In this document: positions 43,905 to 54,075 of the stretch, in pieces | Layout: each line of letters opens with the position of its first letter | Position numbering within the stretch: position 1 is the stretch's first letter | Assembly (NCBI RefSeq): GCF_905171765.1 | Contig: NC_053398.1 | Location: 45,290,323-45,354,322 of the forward strand | DNA from: Bufo bufo | Lineage: Eukaryota; Chordata; Amphibia; Anura; Bufonidae | Length of the DNA: 64,000 nucleotides | Reading direction: 5' to 3' | Notes under the pieces: model-generated | What the model saw: only the letters and a program-made list of their open reading frames with translations | The model's database searches: none | Told to the model about the DNA's origin: nothing | Position numbers and translations under genes: made by a program

Positions 43905-44835
43905 CACTGGCGGATCCAGGGGGGGCAACGGGGCAATTCCCCCCCCCCCCCCCCCCCCGAGCTGCTCAGAAGTGGGGGGGCGGCGGCGGGGCACAGGGAG
44001 ATGAACCATTGTGGAAGCGTTCATCTCCATAGTCATCTGTATCGCCGTCCTCAGGACAGCGATACAGATGACTGTGCTGAGGCAGGGGAGGGGAGGGAGA
44101 GGCGTGTCCCTTTTCCTTCTTCTGATAGGCTGGAGCAGGCGGTGCGATGACGTCATCGCGGGGGGAGAGGAGTACTATGGGGTCATCTACGGGGGGCACT
44201 AAGAAGGGGTATTTTATACTTGCAAATTATGGGGGACACTCAGGGCATCTACTGGGGCATTTTCTACTGGTACATTATGGGGGCACTAGGAGGAAGGGGG
44301 GAGAGGAGCACTATTGAGGCATTTACTGGGGGCACTATATAGGGGTATTTTATACTGGCACATTATGGGGGCACTATGGGGACATTAGCTCAAGTGGGGG
44401 CATTACAAGGGGGTATTTTTTGCACTGTCTGATTTTAGGGAGAATTATTTTTTATGGTTGGCTTTATTACTCCCCCATGGTATGACCCCCTAGTAGCAGC
44501 ACCATCCTCTCCCTGCTCTGCTATTCCTCTGCCCCTTCTCCAAATCCTTATTATGAAATCTTTCTCATTAGGATAAAACACAACATCAGCTCCGCCGAGC
44601 CCCCGGCCAAAGTGTGGAAGTGGTGTCCGAGATCCCCAAGGGCCAAGCCAAGTAACTATAAGTTTTCATGTGAAATATGTTTATGTTATACACATATAGC
44701 CTACACTGTGCCACACAATATATAGTATACCGCTACACTGTGTAGTCTGTTCTATAAGCACCATTGTTTTGTGGCGGCGGACAGAAAATAATCTGGAAGT
44801 GCCCTTCCCGAGACCAGGCTCTGGGTCTGCCACTG
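43905..44835. mobile_element. Inner hAT-type element
   Basis: CACTGGCGGATCCAG at the left is mirrored by CTGGGTCTGCCACTG at the right. A clean 8-bp duplication is not seen. The interior has a GATGACGTCATCGC motif, diverged GGGGGCACTATG units that are the reverse complement of units near 42030-42400, and an exon-like segment at 44572-44655. A 20-C run lies at 43939-43958. Confidence 0.75.
44572..44655 (+). other. Exon-like segment after a polypyrimidine tract and AG
   Basis: A pyrimidine-rich tract and TTTCTCATTAG precede a 28-codon open segment that begins GATAAAACACAAC and ends AAGTAA. It reads DKTQHQLRRAPGQSVEVVSE and closes IPKGQAK-stop. It joins in frame (phase 0) with the exon-like segment at 41215-41256. 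I do not recognise the peptide. Confidence 0.25.
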
Positions 44836-44970
44836 CACAGCTCATGCGTTATTATACTTTGTGATAATGAATATGCCCCTTCATTACATTCTCAGAAACA
44901 AGCAGAGCATGGATGTCAATAAAATTATGCCCCCCCTGGAAAAATTTCTGCGGACGCCCATGGTGGTGTA

Positions 44971-45192
44971 TGTGCAGCATATGACATCAGTGGCATGTGA
45001 CCCAGGTATAAGTGTCTTGTGTGCCACATCTGTCCAATGAGTGATTGGTGTGCGCTGCATGTGTCTTGTTTCTGACTGAGTTAAGTGCAGGATATCCATA
45101 TACGTGAAAATTCTGCCACATGTATGTTTGTGCAAGTTGCTGTGAATGTCTGCCATCATACTTCATCTTTAATATTTCTGTTACCACTGTAA
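44971..45192. other. Interior of the hAT composite
   Basis: Continues a TGTGCAGC / TGTGTGC-rich sequence from 43780-43850. No gene. Confidence 0.4.
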
Positions 45193-45490
45193 GTGCTCAT
45201 GAACACGACTGTTGGATGTTTTGCAGTCTGCAAATTGCGGATCCGCAAAACATGGATACCGGGTGTGTGCATTCCACATTATGCGGAACAGAACAGCCGG
45301 CTTCTAATAGAACAGTCCTATCCTTGTCTGTATTGCCGACAATAGGAGATTTTCTATCATTTTACAGAACGGCCATGCGAACATGTAGACACAGAATGCA
45401 CACTGAGTCTTTTTTTACTTTTTTGCAGCCCCATTGAAGTGAAGGGAACAGTACAGACATGGAAAAAAATAAGTTTGTGTGCAGGAGCCC
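45193..45490. repeat. Harbinger-like MITE, family S-like, TAA duplication
   Basis: GTGCTCATGAACACGACTG and GTTTGTGTGCAGGAGCCC are the ends, with TAA on both sides (45190-45192, 45491-45493). The interior has TTGCGGATCCGCAAAAC. Confidence 0.8.
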
Positions 45491-45782
45491 TAAGGTGGGC
45501 CCCCAGAATCAGTTACACTGGTGGGCCCCTCAGTACCCCAGTCCAACACTGGCATGAGCCCTAAGATTGAGGAGCCTGATTCAAATTGTCACACTTCACC
45601 CCATGGCCGGCAGGTCCACACTCCACAGACCCTGACAGCATAACCGAGGACTGATTGCACAGTCATGTCTTCCCCTATGGTGGGTCCATGTACTGCCCTG
45701 GAGCAAGGTACTTTGGAGTCTGGACGATTGTGGACGTTTGCCCCTATTACTGCTGTGCAAAGCCATCAACTCCTTTACTTTA

Positions 45783-46095
45783 GGTCTCATCCACATGACC
45801 GTATCTGTTTTTGCGGATCCGCAAAACACGGATACAGACCGTGTGCTTTCCGCATTTTGGGGATCGGAGTGTCCTTCTCTATGATAGAAATGCCTAGTCT
45901 CGTCCGCAAAAACGGACAAGAATAGGACATGCTCTATCTTTTTTGTGGGGCCACAGAACGGACGTTTAGATGCGGACAGCACACGGTGTGCTGTCCGCAT
46001 CTTTTGCGGCCCCATTGAAATGAATGGGACCGCACCCGTTCTGCAAAATTGTGGAATGGATGTGGACTGAAAAATATGGTTGTGTGAATGGGCCC
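45783..46095. repeat. Harbinger-like MITE, TTA duplication
   Basis: GGTCTCATCCACATGACCG and GGTTGTGTGAATGGGCCC are the ends, with TTA on both sides (45780-45782, 46096-46098). The interior holds TTTGCGGATCCGCAAAAC and the mirrored CACACGGTGTGCTGTCC motifs. Confidence 0.85.
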
Positions 46096-46207
46096 TTAGT
46101 GCGCAATGAAGGGTTAACTTGTACTGTGATATATGCCGTTATTTGTACTTATACTGTTGATTTGCATTGAGTTACACCGTATCTGCACTTAATTGTGGAA
46201 AGGGATA

Positions 46208-46471
46208 AGAGCCCTTTACATGGGCCAGATAATCTCTAACAAGCGTGCGTAGGAACGCTCATTAGCGATTCTCTGCCTGTGTAAAGGTGCTGCCGATTAC
46301 CCAATAAACAAGCGAAACGCTCTTCATCAGTGATTCAGTATGGGGACAAGCGATCACTGCTTCCCATACTGTGGAGGAGATCGCTGCATGTAATGGCAGC
46401 GGTCTCCTTCGCTGACGAGCAGACAATTGTTGGGAAGGAAGTGTTCCTTCTAGCAGTGTAAAGGGTCCTTT
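46208..46471. repeat. MITE, family Q, unexpanded
   Basis: AGCCCTTTACATGGGCC at the left is mirrored by GTGTAAAGGGTCCTTTA at the right. It contains one copy of the unit that is repeated about 14 times at 6350-7180 (CTTCCCATACTGTGGAGGAG and TGTAATGGCAGCGG). Confidence 0.75.
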
Positions 46472-47904
46472 AATGCACAGTCAGTCCACAGTAAGAAACT
46501 TCGGGAATTTCCAGCCTGTACACTGAGAAGCTAGTCATTTTTTATATTGCTGTCATAAGGGACTATGCAGAGCTGAGTTTTGAAAGGAAAGGCCATACAC
46601 AGTTAACATTTGACTACATGGTTTAGATCTGTCAGATGGTTGTCTACTTCTGGAAACTGCTTAGTGATTTCCATTGGCAGCCATGAACTGCAGCATTGCT
46701 TCTGTTAGGCTGTGCTTCTCCAGCCTCACCCCTCCCACTAGAAGCTTCTGGATCAGTTGGAAACTGTATAAAAGCAGAGTAGTCAGATCCTCTAGAGGTC
46801 TGCAGATAGAGACCAGTAGTGGAGACTCTGCCAGACTGAATGAGTGACCAGAAGAAGACGCAGAGACGGGGATACTCTGCCCGACGACTGAGCCACAGAC
46901 CCTGGATGACCAGCCTTAGGCCAGAGTACCAGCCTTCTGAGAAATGGACTGCTAGTGCGGTATGCCAGACCTTGCAGGTGAATTATGTGTGAGGTCACGG
47001 TGTGAGCAAAAGGGGGGGCCGAGGTAAATACAGTTCTGGTTACTCACGGTTATGTCGTCCCTGGGCAGGCTCGCATAAGTGAAAAGGAGAATGGCACAAG
47101 GATTCTCTGGGGCACACTCTGGTGTAAGGGACACTGGTCAGATGTGGGTTTGAGGTGCCCTTGGTGGTCTGTATTAATGTGCCAGTGGCAATGTCCCTTG
47201 TACCCGTGACGCCAGTACCTTTTATATGGAGGTACAACCATTTACTATAGTGTTAATAGAGGAATTGAGTCTGAGGCAAGCAGGGTGAAACTCCAAATGG
47301 CACTTTACTGATGATGACTCTTGATAACACTACATCCATTGGCATTACACAGTCTCTTGATACAATCCGGCATTAAGCACAATCTCCCATGCATATGGGG
47401 AAAGGGAAATGCAAATCCTCAATGAAGTACAGGCTCTTGTAGTACATAAGAAGACTACTGCTCAGACTAGGCTGGTAATAATGAGAGTCTTACACTGGTA
47501 ACAACTCTGGCCTGATCCTAATCCTTGAATAAAAAGATGCTTTTCTGAATCCTGAGACTTCGATTCCAATGTTGTTCTGACAGTTGGCCTGACTGTCCTC
47601 AGGATTTAAACTGGAGATGTAGATGCTTCAAGCTATCTCCTACACCTAGTACAAAGGTGCTTAATAAGTCCTCAGGTAATGACTATCTTGCTAATCCTTT
47701 GTCTTGCATAAACGTGATAATTCCTTATATACTCGGCTGTATATAGTTCAGACATTGGTCACCCTGGAAGAGCGATCTATAGTAGTCAGTGGCGTATCTA
47801 TCACGAGGCAAACAAGGCATTTGCCTAGGACGGCACTTGCCAATGGGGCGGCAAAATGCCTTGTTTGCCCCTTGTCCCATCTGTCTTCTATGCCGGTATA
47901 CTCA

Positions 47905-48105
47905 GAAGATCCAATGGTATATTCTAACCCCCAGGCGTTCCCATGGTAACGGGGACGCTTGCCTGGGGGTTAGAATATACCATCGGATCTGAGTTTTTAC
48001 GATCTCAGTTAGATCGTAAAAACTCAAATCCGATGGTATATTCTAATCCCCAGGCGTTCCCATGGTGACAGGGACGCTTGCCTGGGGGTTAGAATATACA
48101 GGGCC
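47905..48105. repeat. Duplicated hairpin
   Basis: Two copies of a hairpin with the arm GGTATATTCTAACCCCCAGG and its mirror CCTGGGGGTTAGAATATACC. They are joined by a third palindrome, GATCTGAGTTTTTACGATCT followed by its mirror. Confidence 0.85.
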
Positions 48106-48110
48106 ACGCT

Positions 48111-48411
48111 GCTCACAGGAGTACATTTATAAACTAATCAGTAACTTTAATCATTGCTGATCTCTTTACTGGATACCTTACTCTGTCTTAGCTCCGGTAA
48201 CAGCAGGCAGTGCGGGCGGGCGGCGCTCACTCACTGACGTCACGCGCCTGCGCCGCCTAGTGGGAGGAGCAGGCGCGTGACGTCAGTGAGTGAGCGCCAC
48301 CCGCACTGCCTGCTGTTACCGGAGCTAAGACAGAGTAAGGTATCCAGTAAAGAGATCAGCAATGATTAAAGTTAAAGTTACTGATTAGTTTATATATGTA
48401 CTCCTGTGAGC
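48111..48411. repeat. Near-perfect palindrome with CRE-like sites
   Basis: Arms of about 140 bp run from GCTCACAGGAGTACATTTAT to CACGCGCCTGC and back, around a spacer of roughly 20 bp (GCCGCCTAGTGGGAGGAG). Each arm holds a TGACGTCA site next to a GC-rich block. It would form a strong cruciform or hairpin. Confidence 0.9.
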
Positions 48412-49215
48412 ATCGGGGAGGGGGATCTGTGGATGGCACTGTGTAGGGGAGGGGGATCTGTGGATGGCACTGTTTAGGGGAGGGGGATCTGTGGATGGCA
48501 CTGTTTAGGGGAGGGGGATCTGTGGATGGCACTGTGTAGGGGAGGGGGATCTGTGGATGGCACTGTTTAAGGGAGGGGGATCTGTGGATGGCACTGTTTA
48601 AGGGAGGGGGATCTGTGGATGGCACTGTTTAAGGGAGGGGATCTGTGGATGTCACTGTTTAGGGGAGGGGGGGATCTGTGGAGGGCACTGTTTAGGGGAG
48701 GGGGATCTGTGGATGGCACTGTTTAGGGGAGGGGGATCTGTGGATGGCACTGTTTAGGGGAGGGGGATCTGTGGATGGCACTATTTAGGGGAGGGGAATC
48801 TGTGGATGGCACTGTTTAGGGGAGGGGGATCTGTTGATGGCACTATTTAGGGGAGGGGGATCTGTGGATGGCACTATTTAGGGGAGGGGGATCTGTGGAT
48901 GGCACTATTTAGGGGAGGGGGATCTGTGGATGGCACTGTTTAGGGGAGGGGGATCTGTGGATGGCACTGTTTAGGGGAGGGGGATCTGTGGATGGCACTG
49001 TTTAGGGGAGGGGGATCTGTGGATGGCACTGTTTAGGGGAGGGGGATCTGTGGATGGCACTGTTTAGGGGAGGGGGATCTGTGGATGGCACTGTTTAGGG
49101 GAGGGGGATCTGTTGATGCCACTATTTAGGGGAGGGGGATCTGTGGATGGCACTATTTAGGGGAGGGGGATCTGTGGATGGCACTGTTTAGGGGGGGGGG
49201 AATCTGTGGATGGCA
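48412..49215 (+). repeat. 33-bp minisatellite, about 24 units
   Basis: Units of GGGGGATCTGTGGATGGCAC plus TGTTTAGGGGA. Variants include TATTTA, TTTAAGGGA and GTTGATG. The core GGATCTGTGGATGGCACT parallels GGATATCTGTGGATGACGCA of the array at 37785-38775. Confidence 0.95.
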
Positions 49216-50156
49216 CATAGGAAGGGGTGGGGTTTAGAGAGAAAGAGGTTTGGCCTTGACAGGAAGGGGTGGGTCAAATTTATATTAGGGGGGGTGCCCG
49301 AGTTTAGTCTCGCCTAGGGCAGCACAAAACCAAGATACACCACTGATAGTAGTGGATTGCTCACCTCTAGGAAGAATACTTGCAGGCCTTAACCCTGGGT
49401 TATGGAACCGACAGGGACAGAGTAGAGAGGCTAGGAAGGGGCCTCCCTCCAGATATTCAGCTACATCGCTGTTGCTTTCTTGAAGGCTCATGAGAGAACT
49501 GCATTGAACTGAACTCTCACTTGGATTTACCTGAGCTCATCTGCACTGGTTTGGATTTACCTCAAGCAGGAACTGAACTACTCTGCACAGCACACAACTG
49601 CACAGGACTGCACACACGGCACATGACTGCACAGCCTAAAACTTAGGTCTGAGCTAAGCTATTTATACACACTGACACTGCTCCATCCTGTGGAGAATCG
49701 AGTGTAGTGCACCCTGACTAGGCCTGTATAAAGGATACTTGCATGTACAATCACATTGTGACATGGAGAATATGACAGGAGATAAAATACAAAATACAGG
49801 CATATCACATGACCTTAATACATGGTAAAAACACGTTTGCAGGGCCCACGGTTACTTGAGTGGGACACTGCACTAGCTCAGGCCTTTTCTCAGCACGAAA
49901 CCTTCTTCCGCCAGGGAGAAGACTGGAGAAGCCAGCTCAGTGCCTCGCCTGTATTTTACACATGAATTCCTCCAGTAAAGAAGCACGCTGGTTTACTGCA
50001 GACCCTGACTCTCTGGACTTATTTACCATTGGGGTGCACCACGTCTTACCATCCCTTCCGGAGAGCAGCAACACGTGGTGAGGTGACACCTCGATGGTGT
50101 CTGGGAGACCCAGGGTAGTGTTGGGGGGCGGGGCCACCTCAAACCCAGCTACTACA

Positions 50157-50715
50157 CCCATACCATCACCATGTATGGATTGGACATAGGGGTGTACACA
50201 GAACTCACTGGGCCCCGTAGCAAGAATCTGAATTGGGGCCCCTTACCCCACCCTTGGTCCATCCCACCTCCTGTCCTGGCTCCTCCCATGCCACACCCCC
50301 ATTTGCCATTAAAGAAATGTATACATGACCTACTGAAACCGTTAGGGATAAATCTTTTTTTTATTTATTTTTTATTAACCAACTTTGTAGCAGGCTTTAG
50401 CAGAGTGTACATAGGACAGTGGGCGCGATATGTATGCGAGCACAGCTGAACGAGTGTAGGGCAGGAGCCCGCATACACATCGCTCCTCCTGCCTGTGTCC
50501 ACTGTGCTAAAGCCTGACATAGGGCACCCCCCACATCTTAACCCCTTTGCTACCAGCGCCATTTTTTCATCACTTCTCTTAGGGTACTTTCACATTAGCG
50601 GCAGGGGAGTCCGGCAGGCAGTACTTTTAGTGCGCTGCCTCCAGAACTCCGCCCCCGCCCCCATTATAGTCAATGGGGACTGAGCGGCAGTCCAGGGGCA
50701 CACGTGAACTAGCGT
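50157..50715. repeat. hAT-like fragment and MITE end; no gene
   Basis: GGGGTGTACACAGAACTCAC and TGGGGCCCCTTACCCC resemble one end of a hAT-type element related to 55070-55260. At 50581 the MITE end GGGTACTTTCACATTAGCGG begins, and its right side (CACGTGAACTAGCG) meets the broken gypsy pol at about 50716. Confidence 0.5.
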
Positions 50716-50718
50716 TGG

Positions 50719-53064
50719 GACTCGAAGGCAGATCCTTGATCTGTAAGAATCTTTTGAGGGCATCCATAGGGCAACAGGAAGTTTTTCCAGAAAAAAAAAA
50801 AAGTCTTTAACAGGTACGGCTACTACAAATTTGGTGTAGTGATCAATTATTGTCATGGCGTAGATATACCCTGAGCGACTTGGTTTCAACTTTACATGGT
50901 CAATGGCCACTATTTCTAGAGGAGTTTTACTTACGATGGAATGCAATGGTGCTCTCTGGTCATGTCTTTCATTTATTCCAATGGCACAAAAAGAACATTC
51001 TCGACACCAACTTTCAATATCTCCTCTCATTCCAATCCAATAAAATCTGAGGATAGTAGCCTCAGTTTTTTTGTACCCCAAAGTGTCTTGATCTATCGTG
51101 GTACATTTCGAGGATGATTCTGGCATCTCGGCGTGGTATTAGGATCTGATACAGCCGATCATTGGTGATTGGATCTAGGGTTCTCCTTAACATTAGACCC
51201 TTTTGCATGAAGAGTTGCTTTCAGTGTCTCCATAGCTTGAGTAACTCTGGGTCCATTTCTCCTGCGAATCCTTTCCGGGAGTTTTCCACTGGTGAAGAAG
51301 TCTTGAAGTTCACCTAAGACTCTGCTTTCCGATTGTAACTTGATCCAACTTTCTTTTTTAACTTGGGATTTTGGATCTGTCTGTTGTTGGAATTGGAAAA
51401 CTTTTTTTACCTTTGATGGTGATGACATCTTGTTGGGTAAAATGTCGGCAAAGAGCAGGCATCTCCACTTCTTCCCATACGTCTATCTGTTCAGCAGGAT
51501 CTTCTTTGGTAGGCAGGCGAGATAAGGCATCCGCATTTTCATTTTACTTGCCTGTTCTGTACTTGACGGTGAAGTCGTAGTTGGCAAGACGTAACTTGGC
51601 TGTGTTGAGATGCGCCAGTGGTTTGTTATCAGTATATGCCACAAATGGGGTTGCTGCGAGGTAGTCTTTAAATTTTTCAGTGACGGCCCACACCAGTGCT
51701 AGGAATTCTAACTTGAAGGAGCTGTAATTCTGGTCATTTTTCTCAGCACTTCTAAGAGATCTGCTAGCATAAGCAATTACTCTCTTTACTTACTCTTTAC
51801 CTTCTTGCACTTGAGACAGGACTGCTCCCAGGCCTCTCTGACTGGCATCAGTGTAGAGATTGAATGGCTGTTGATAATCCAGATAGGCCAAAATAGGTGG
51901 TTCTGTCAACTTCTTCTTTAGGAGTTGGAAAGCATTTTCCCTTTCTTCATTCCATTCAACCGATATCTGGGATTTCTGGTACTTTTTATGATGTCCTCTC
52001 AGGAGCTATTGTATAGGTTCAGCAATCTGGGCAAATGATGAAATGTCTGTAGTATCCTGCAAAACAAAGAAAACTTCTCACCTCTTTTACTGTGGTAGGA
52101 GGAGGCCAATTCCGGACTGCCGCTATCTTTTCTGGATCTAGCTTGACACCTTCAGCACCGACTACATGCCCCAGGTACTTGACTTCTGACCTTAGTAGAT
52201 AGCACTTAGATGGCTTGATCTGGAGTCCATGATTGATGAGGACTTGGAAGACTTCTGCAAGATGTTTTATGTGATCCTCATAGGATTTTGAATAGATGAT
52301 TACATCATCCAGGTATAGCAGGTCAGTTTAAAAGTTTTTGTGGCCTAAGCATCTCTCCATTATTCTTTGGAAAGTTCCAGGGGCATTGCAAAAGGCATGT
52401 AATTAAATTCAAATAGGCCCATAGGGGTAGTAAATGCTGTTTTTTCACGGTCTTCAGGGGCCATAGGTACCTGCCAGTACCCACTTGTTAAATCTAGGGT
52501 AGAGAAGTAAGCTGAGGACCCTAATGCGGTCAGGAACTCCTCGATTCTCGGTAAATAATAGGCATCCTTGTGGGTGATTTGGTTAATCTTCCTATAGACC
52601 ACACAGAATCGAATGTTACCATCTTTCTTTCGGACAAGGACTAGAGGTGCAGCCCATGGACTATAACTGTCTTGGATGATGTTTGAATCTTTCATTTCTT
52701 GGATCATCTGTTTCACAGATTGGTACATTGTCGGTGGTATAGGCCAGTACCTTTCCTTGATTGGAGGATGTGAACCGGTAGAGATGGTGTGCTTGATTAC
52801 CCTGACTTCACCATAATCTGTAGGGTGTTTACTGAAGGCATGATGATGTTCTTGCACAACTTTTAAGACTCCTTCAATTTGTTCCTCAGGGGTAGAGGTA
52901 TCCCCCACGTTGAGTTCTTTCCACCATAATGTATCTGAAGGATATTTTTGTGGATTTAGCTTCTGAGCAGATTGTTCAGTGATAGCTGCAGGTACGCTGA
53001 GGGTTGGCCTTTTAACTGCCAGCACATCAATTCTGTATGGCCTGGCTTGTGACAGTATGTGCAA
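50719..53064 (-). pseudogene. gypsy pol remnant: reverse transcriptase, RNase H, integrase
   Basis: On the minus strand the reverse transcriptase blocks appear in order: SPWAAPLVLVRKKDG, FSTLDLTSGYWQVPM with its catalytic aspartate, FEFNYMPF, and YLDD (about 52297-52320) in a shifted frame. RNase H is marked by LYTDASQRGLGAVLS (about 51805-51860). Integrase shows the H-H-C-C zinc-binding region ending WCRECSFC, the core start AIDHVKL with the first aspartate, and the TDQGSAFES block with the second (about 50719-50757). The third catalytic residue and C-terminus are missing. The protease expected between gag and reverse transcriptase is not seen. Frameshifts near 52390, in RNase H and near 50800 separate the parts, so no working polyprotein exists. 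Confidence 0.9.
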
Positions 53065-54016
53065 GGGAGTCGTCTCCGAGCACTGGAGCAGTCAGGAGGG
53101 CGTCCACCAGAATTTCTGGGATATGTCTCTTTATAATCCGGAGGGAAGAGTCTCCTTGATACTGGTGTGTCATCCTCCAGCAGCATGGGCTTTTCCCACT
53201 CATCTAGTTTTTTGCATACTTTCTCCAGACTTTTGGTCAGAAAATTGACTTGCTCTGTCAAGGCGGCAACTGCATCAGGAACCGGGGCTGGAGTTGCTTG
53301 ACTGACCATAGAATAACATTTTGGAGATGCAACTGGCTTATCCATAGACATTTCGGCAGGCCTAGTAGGCTCTGATGGTGTATTTGTCCCCATAATACTG
53401 ATGGCTAACTCTTTGAAGTCTAGGAACGTGGAACTTGGATTGCTGAGCCGCTAACATCCTTAACTTACTTTTTAAGGCTTCTGTACTAATACCTTCAATG
53501 AATTGCTCCTTAAGCATCTTATCCTTATTTTCCGCTTCATGGGGGTCTACCTGTACCACAGTTCTGAGGGCTTCCTGTAATGACAATGCAAAGTCTCTGA
53601 GTGACCCACCAGATTGCTGTTTCTTGCTGAAGAACCTAATTTTGACCTCCGACACAGTCTTGGGTTCAAAGGTGGTGCAAAGCCGTTCAAAAATCTGTTC
53701 CAGCATTTTCCTTTCTGAGCTTGGCCAGGACTTCACTTCTCTGAGGGCAGCTCCTTCCAATTGCGCCAGCAGATTTTCCATTTGTTGCTCTACCGTTACA
53801 GGGTACAACCTGAATATAGCAAGAATCTTTTAAAGTCTCTTAAAGTGTGAGCTTCCCCAGAATATCGTGGGAACCAGAGTGCCCCAAAGTAGTAAGGCAT
53901 TGTTAGAGGTATCCCGTACTTGGTGCTGCAGCGGCTGGTAATGCATTAGGACCGGCTGTGGCTACTGCGGGGGACCTGTTGAGGTCAGGCTGCACATTAT
54001 CTTCCTGCACCGACAT
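53017..54016 (-). pseudogene. gypsy gag remnant with zinc knuckle
   Basis: A start at 54016 (MSVQEDN) is followed by stops and frame changes near 53890. A long readable part at 53362-53808 is capsid-like, with SLRDFALSLQEALRTVV and KEQFIEGISTEAL. A further part contains CTYCHKPGHTELMC, a complete C-x2-C-x4-H-x4-C zinc knuckle at about 53040. In an intact element gag packages the RNA and forms the particle. The knuckle lies only about 100-200 bases before the reverse transcriptase linker, so the protease part has been deleted. Confidence 0.85.
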
Positions 54017-54075
54017 GGTAACAGCAGATGCCTAATAAAACATAGATTAAACACTGCTTTACACACTTGCTAGGT

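Larger units (their letters stand above)
43857..44962. mobile_element. hAT-type element with an exact 8-bp duplication
   Basis: CATGGGCGTCCGCAGGG at the left is mirrored by TTCTGCGGACGCCCATG at the right. GTGGTGTA flanks both sides (43849-43856, 44963-44970). It carries another hAT-type element at 43905-44835 and has no transposase frame. Confidence 0.9.
39924..45551. mobile_element. hAT-type composite element, about 5.6 kb
   Basis: CAGGCTTGGACTAGCCCACC at the left is mirrored by CCAGTCCAACACTG at the right. GCATGAGC is duplicated exactly on both sides (39916-39923, 45552-45559). Inside are a LINE-tail repeat, a second hAT-like element with an exon-like segment, GC-rich sequence with minisatellites, a CR1-like fragment, two nested hAT elements and a MITE. 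No transposase coding is recognisable. The 5.6 kb has grown by insertion and tandem expansion. Confidence 0.85.
39853..45561. repeat. Small family S-like MITE split by a 5.6-kb hAT composite
   Basis: GGCTACATGCACACGAACG at the left, and ATTCGTGTGCATGAGC completed by CC after the insertion. TAA flanks both sides (39850-39852, 45562-45564). Without the insertion and its duplication it would be under 100 bp. Confidence 0.85.
47787..49345. mobile_element. hAT-type element (1559 bp) inside LTR B
   Basis: CAGTGGCGTATCTATC at the left is mirrored by AGATACACCACTG at the right. ATAGTAGT is duplicated exactly (47779-47786, 49346-49353). The order inside is: the TTTGCCTAGGACGGCA segment, a hairpin pair (47905-48105), a 300-bp palindrome (48111-48411), a 33-bp minisatellite and the TCTCGCCTAGGGCAGCA end. 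There is no transposase frame. Confidence 0.93.
46956..49872 (-). mobile_element. Gypsy-type solo LTR (family B), split by a hAT element
   Basis: On the minus strand it starts TGCAGTGTCCCACTC and ends GGCATACCGCA. CTAG is duplicated on both sides (46952-46955, 49873-49876). The first bases match the LTR of the gypsy element at 54076-54979 (TGCAGCGTCCCACT). A TATA-like GTGTATAAATAG on the minus strand lies near 49659-49671. Removing the hAT element and its duplication leaves about 1350 bp. No gag or pol sequence is attached. Confidence 0.8.
46617..50156 (+). mobile_element. Solo LTR, family A (copy 2), split by nested insertions
   Basis: The halves 46617-46955 and 49877-50156 together match copy 1 at 13412-14063 (TGTTAGGCTGTGCTTCTCC, then CTCCAGTAAAGAAGCACG and GGTGCACCACGTCTTACC). 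A TATA-like GTATAAAAG lies near 46765. Without insertions it is about 620 bp. The intervening 2.9 kb is a gypsy-type LTR carrying a hAT element. Confidence 0.8.

Noticed and set aside
43905..44835. Exact 8-bp duplication for the inner hAT element
   Set aside because: The flanks GCCAGCAG and CACAGCTC do not match, so I did not claim a target duplication here.
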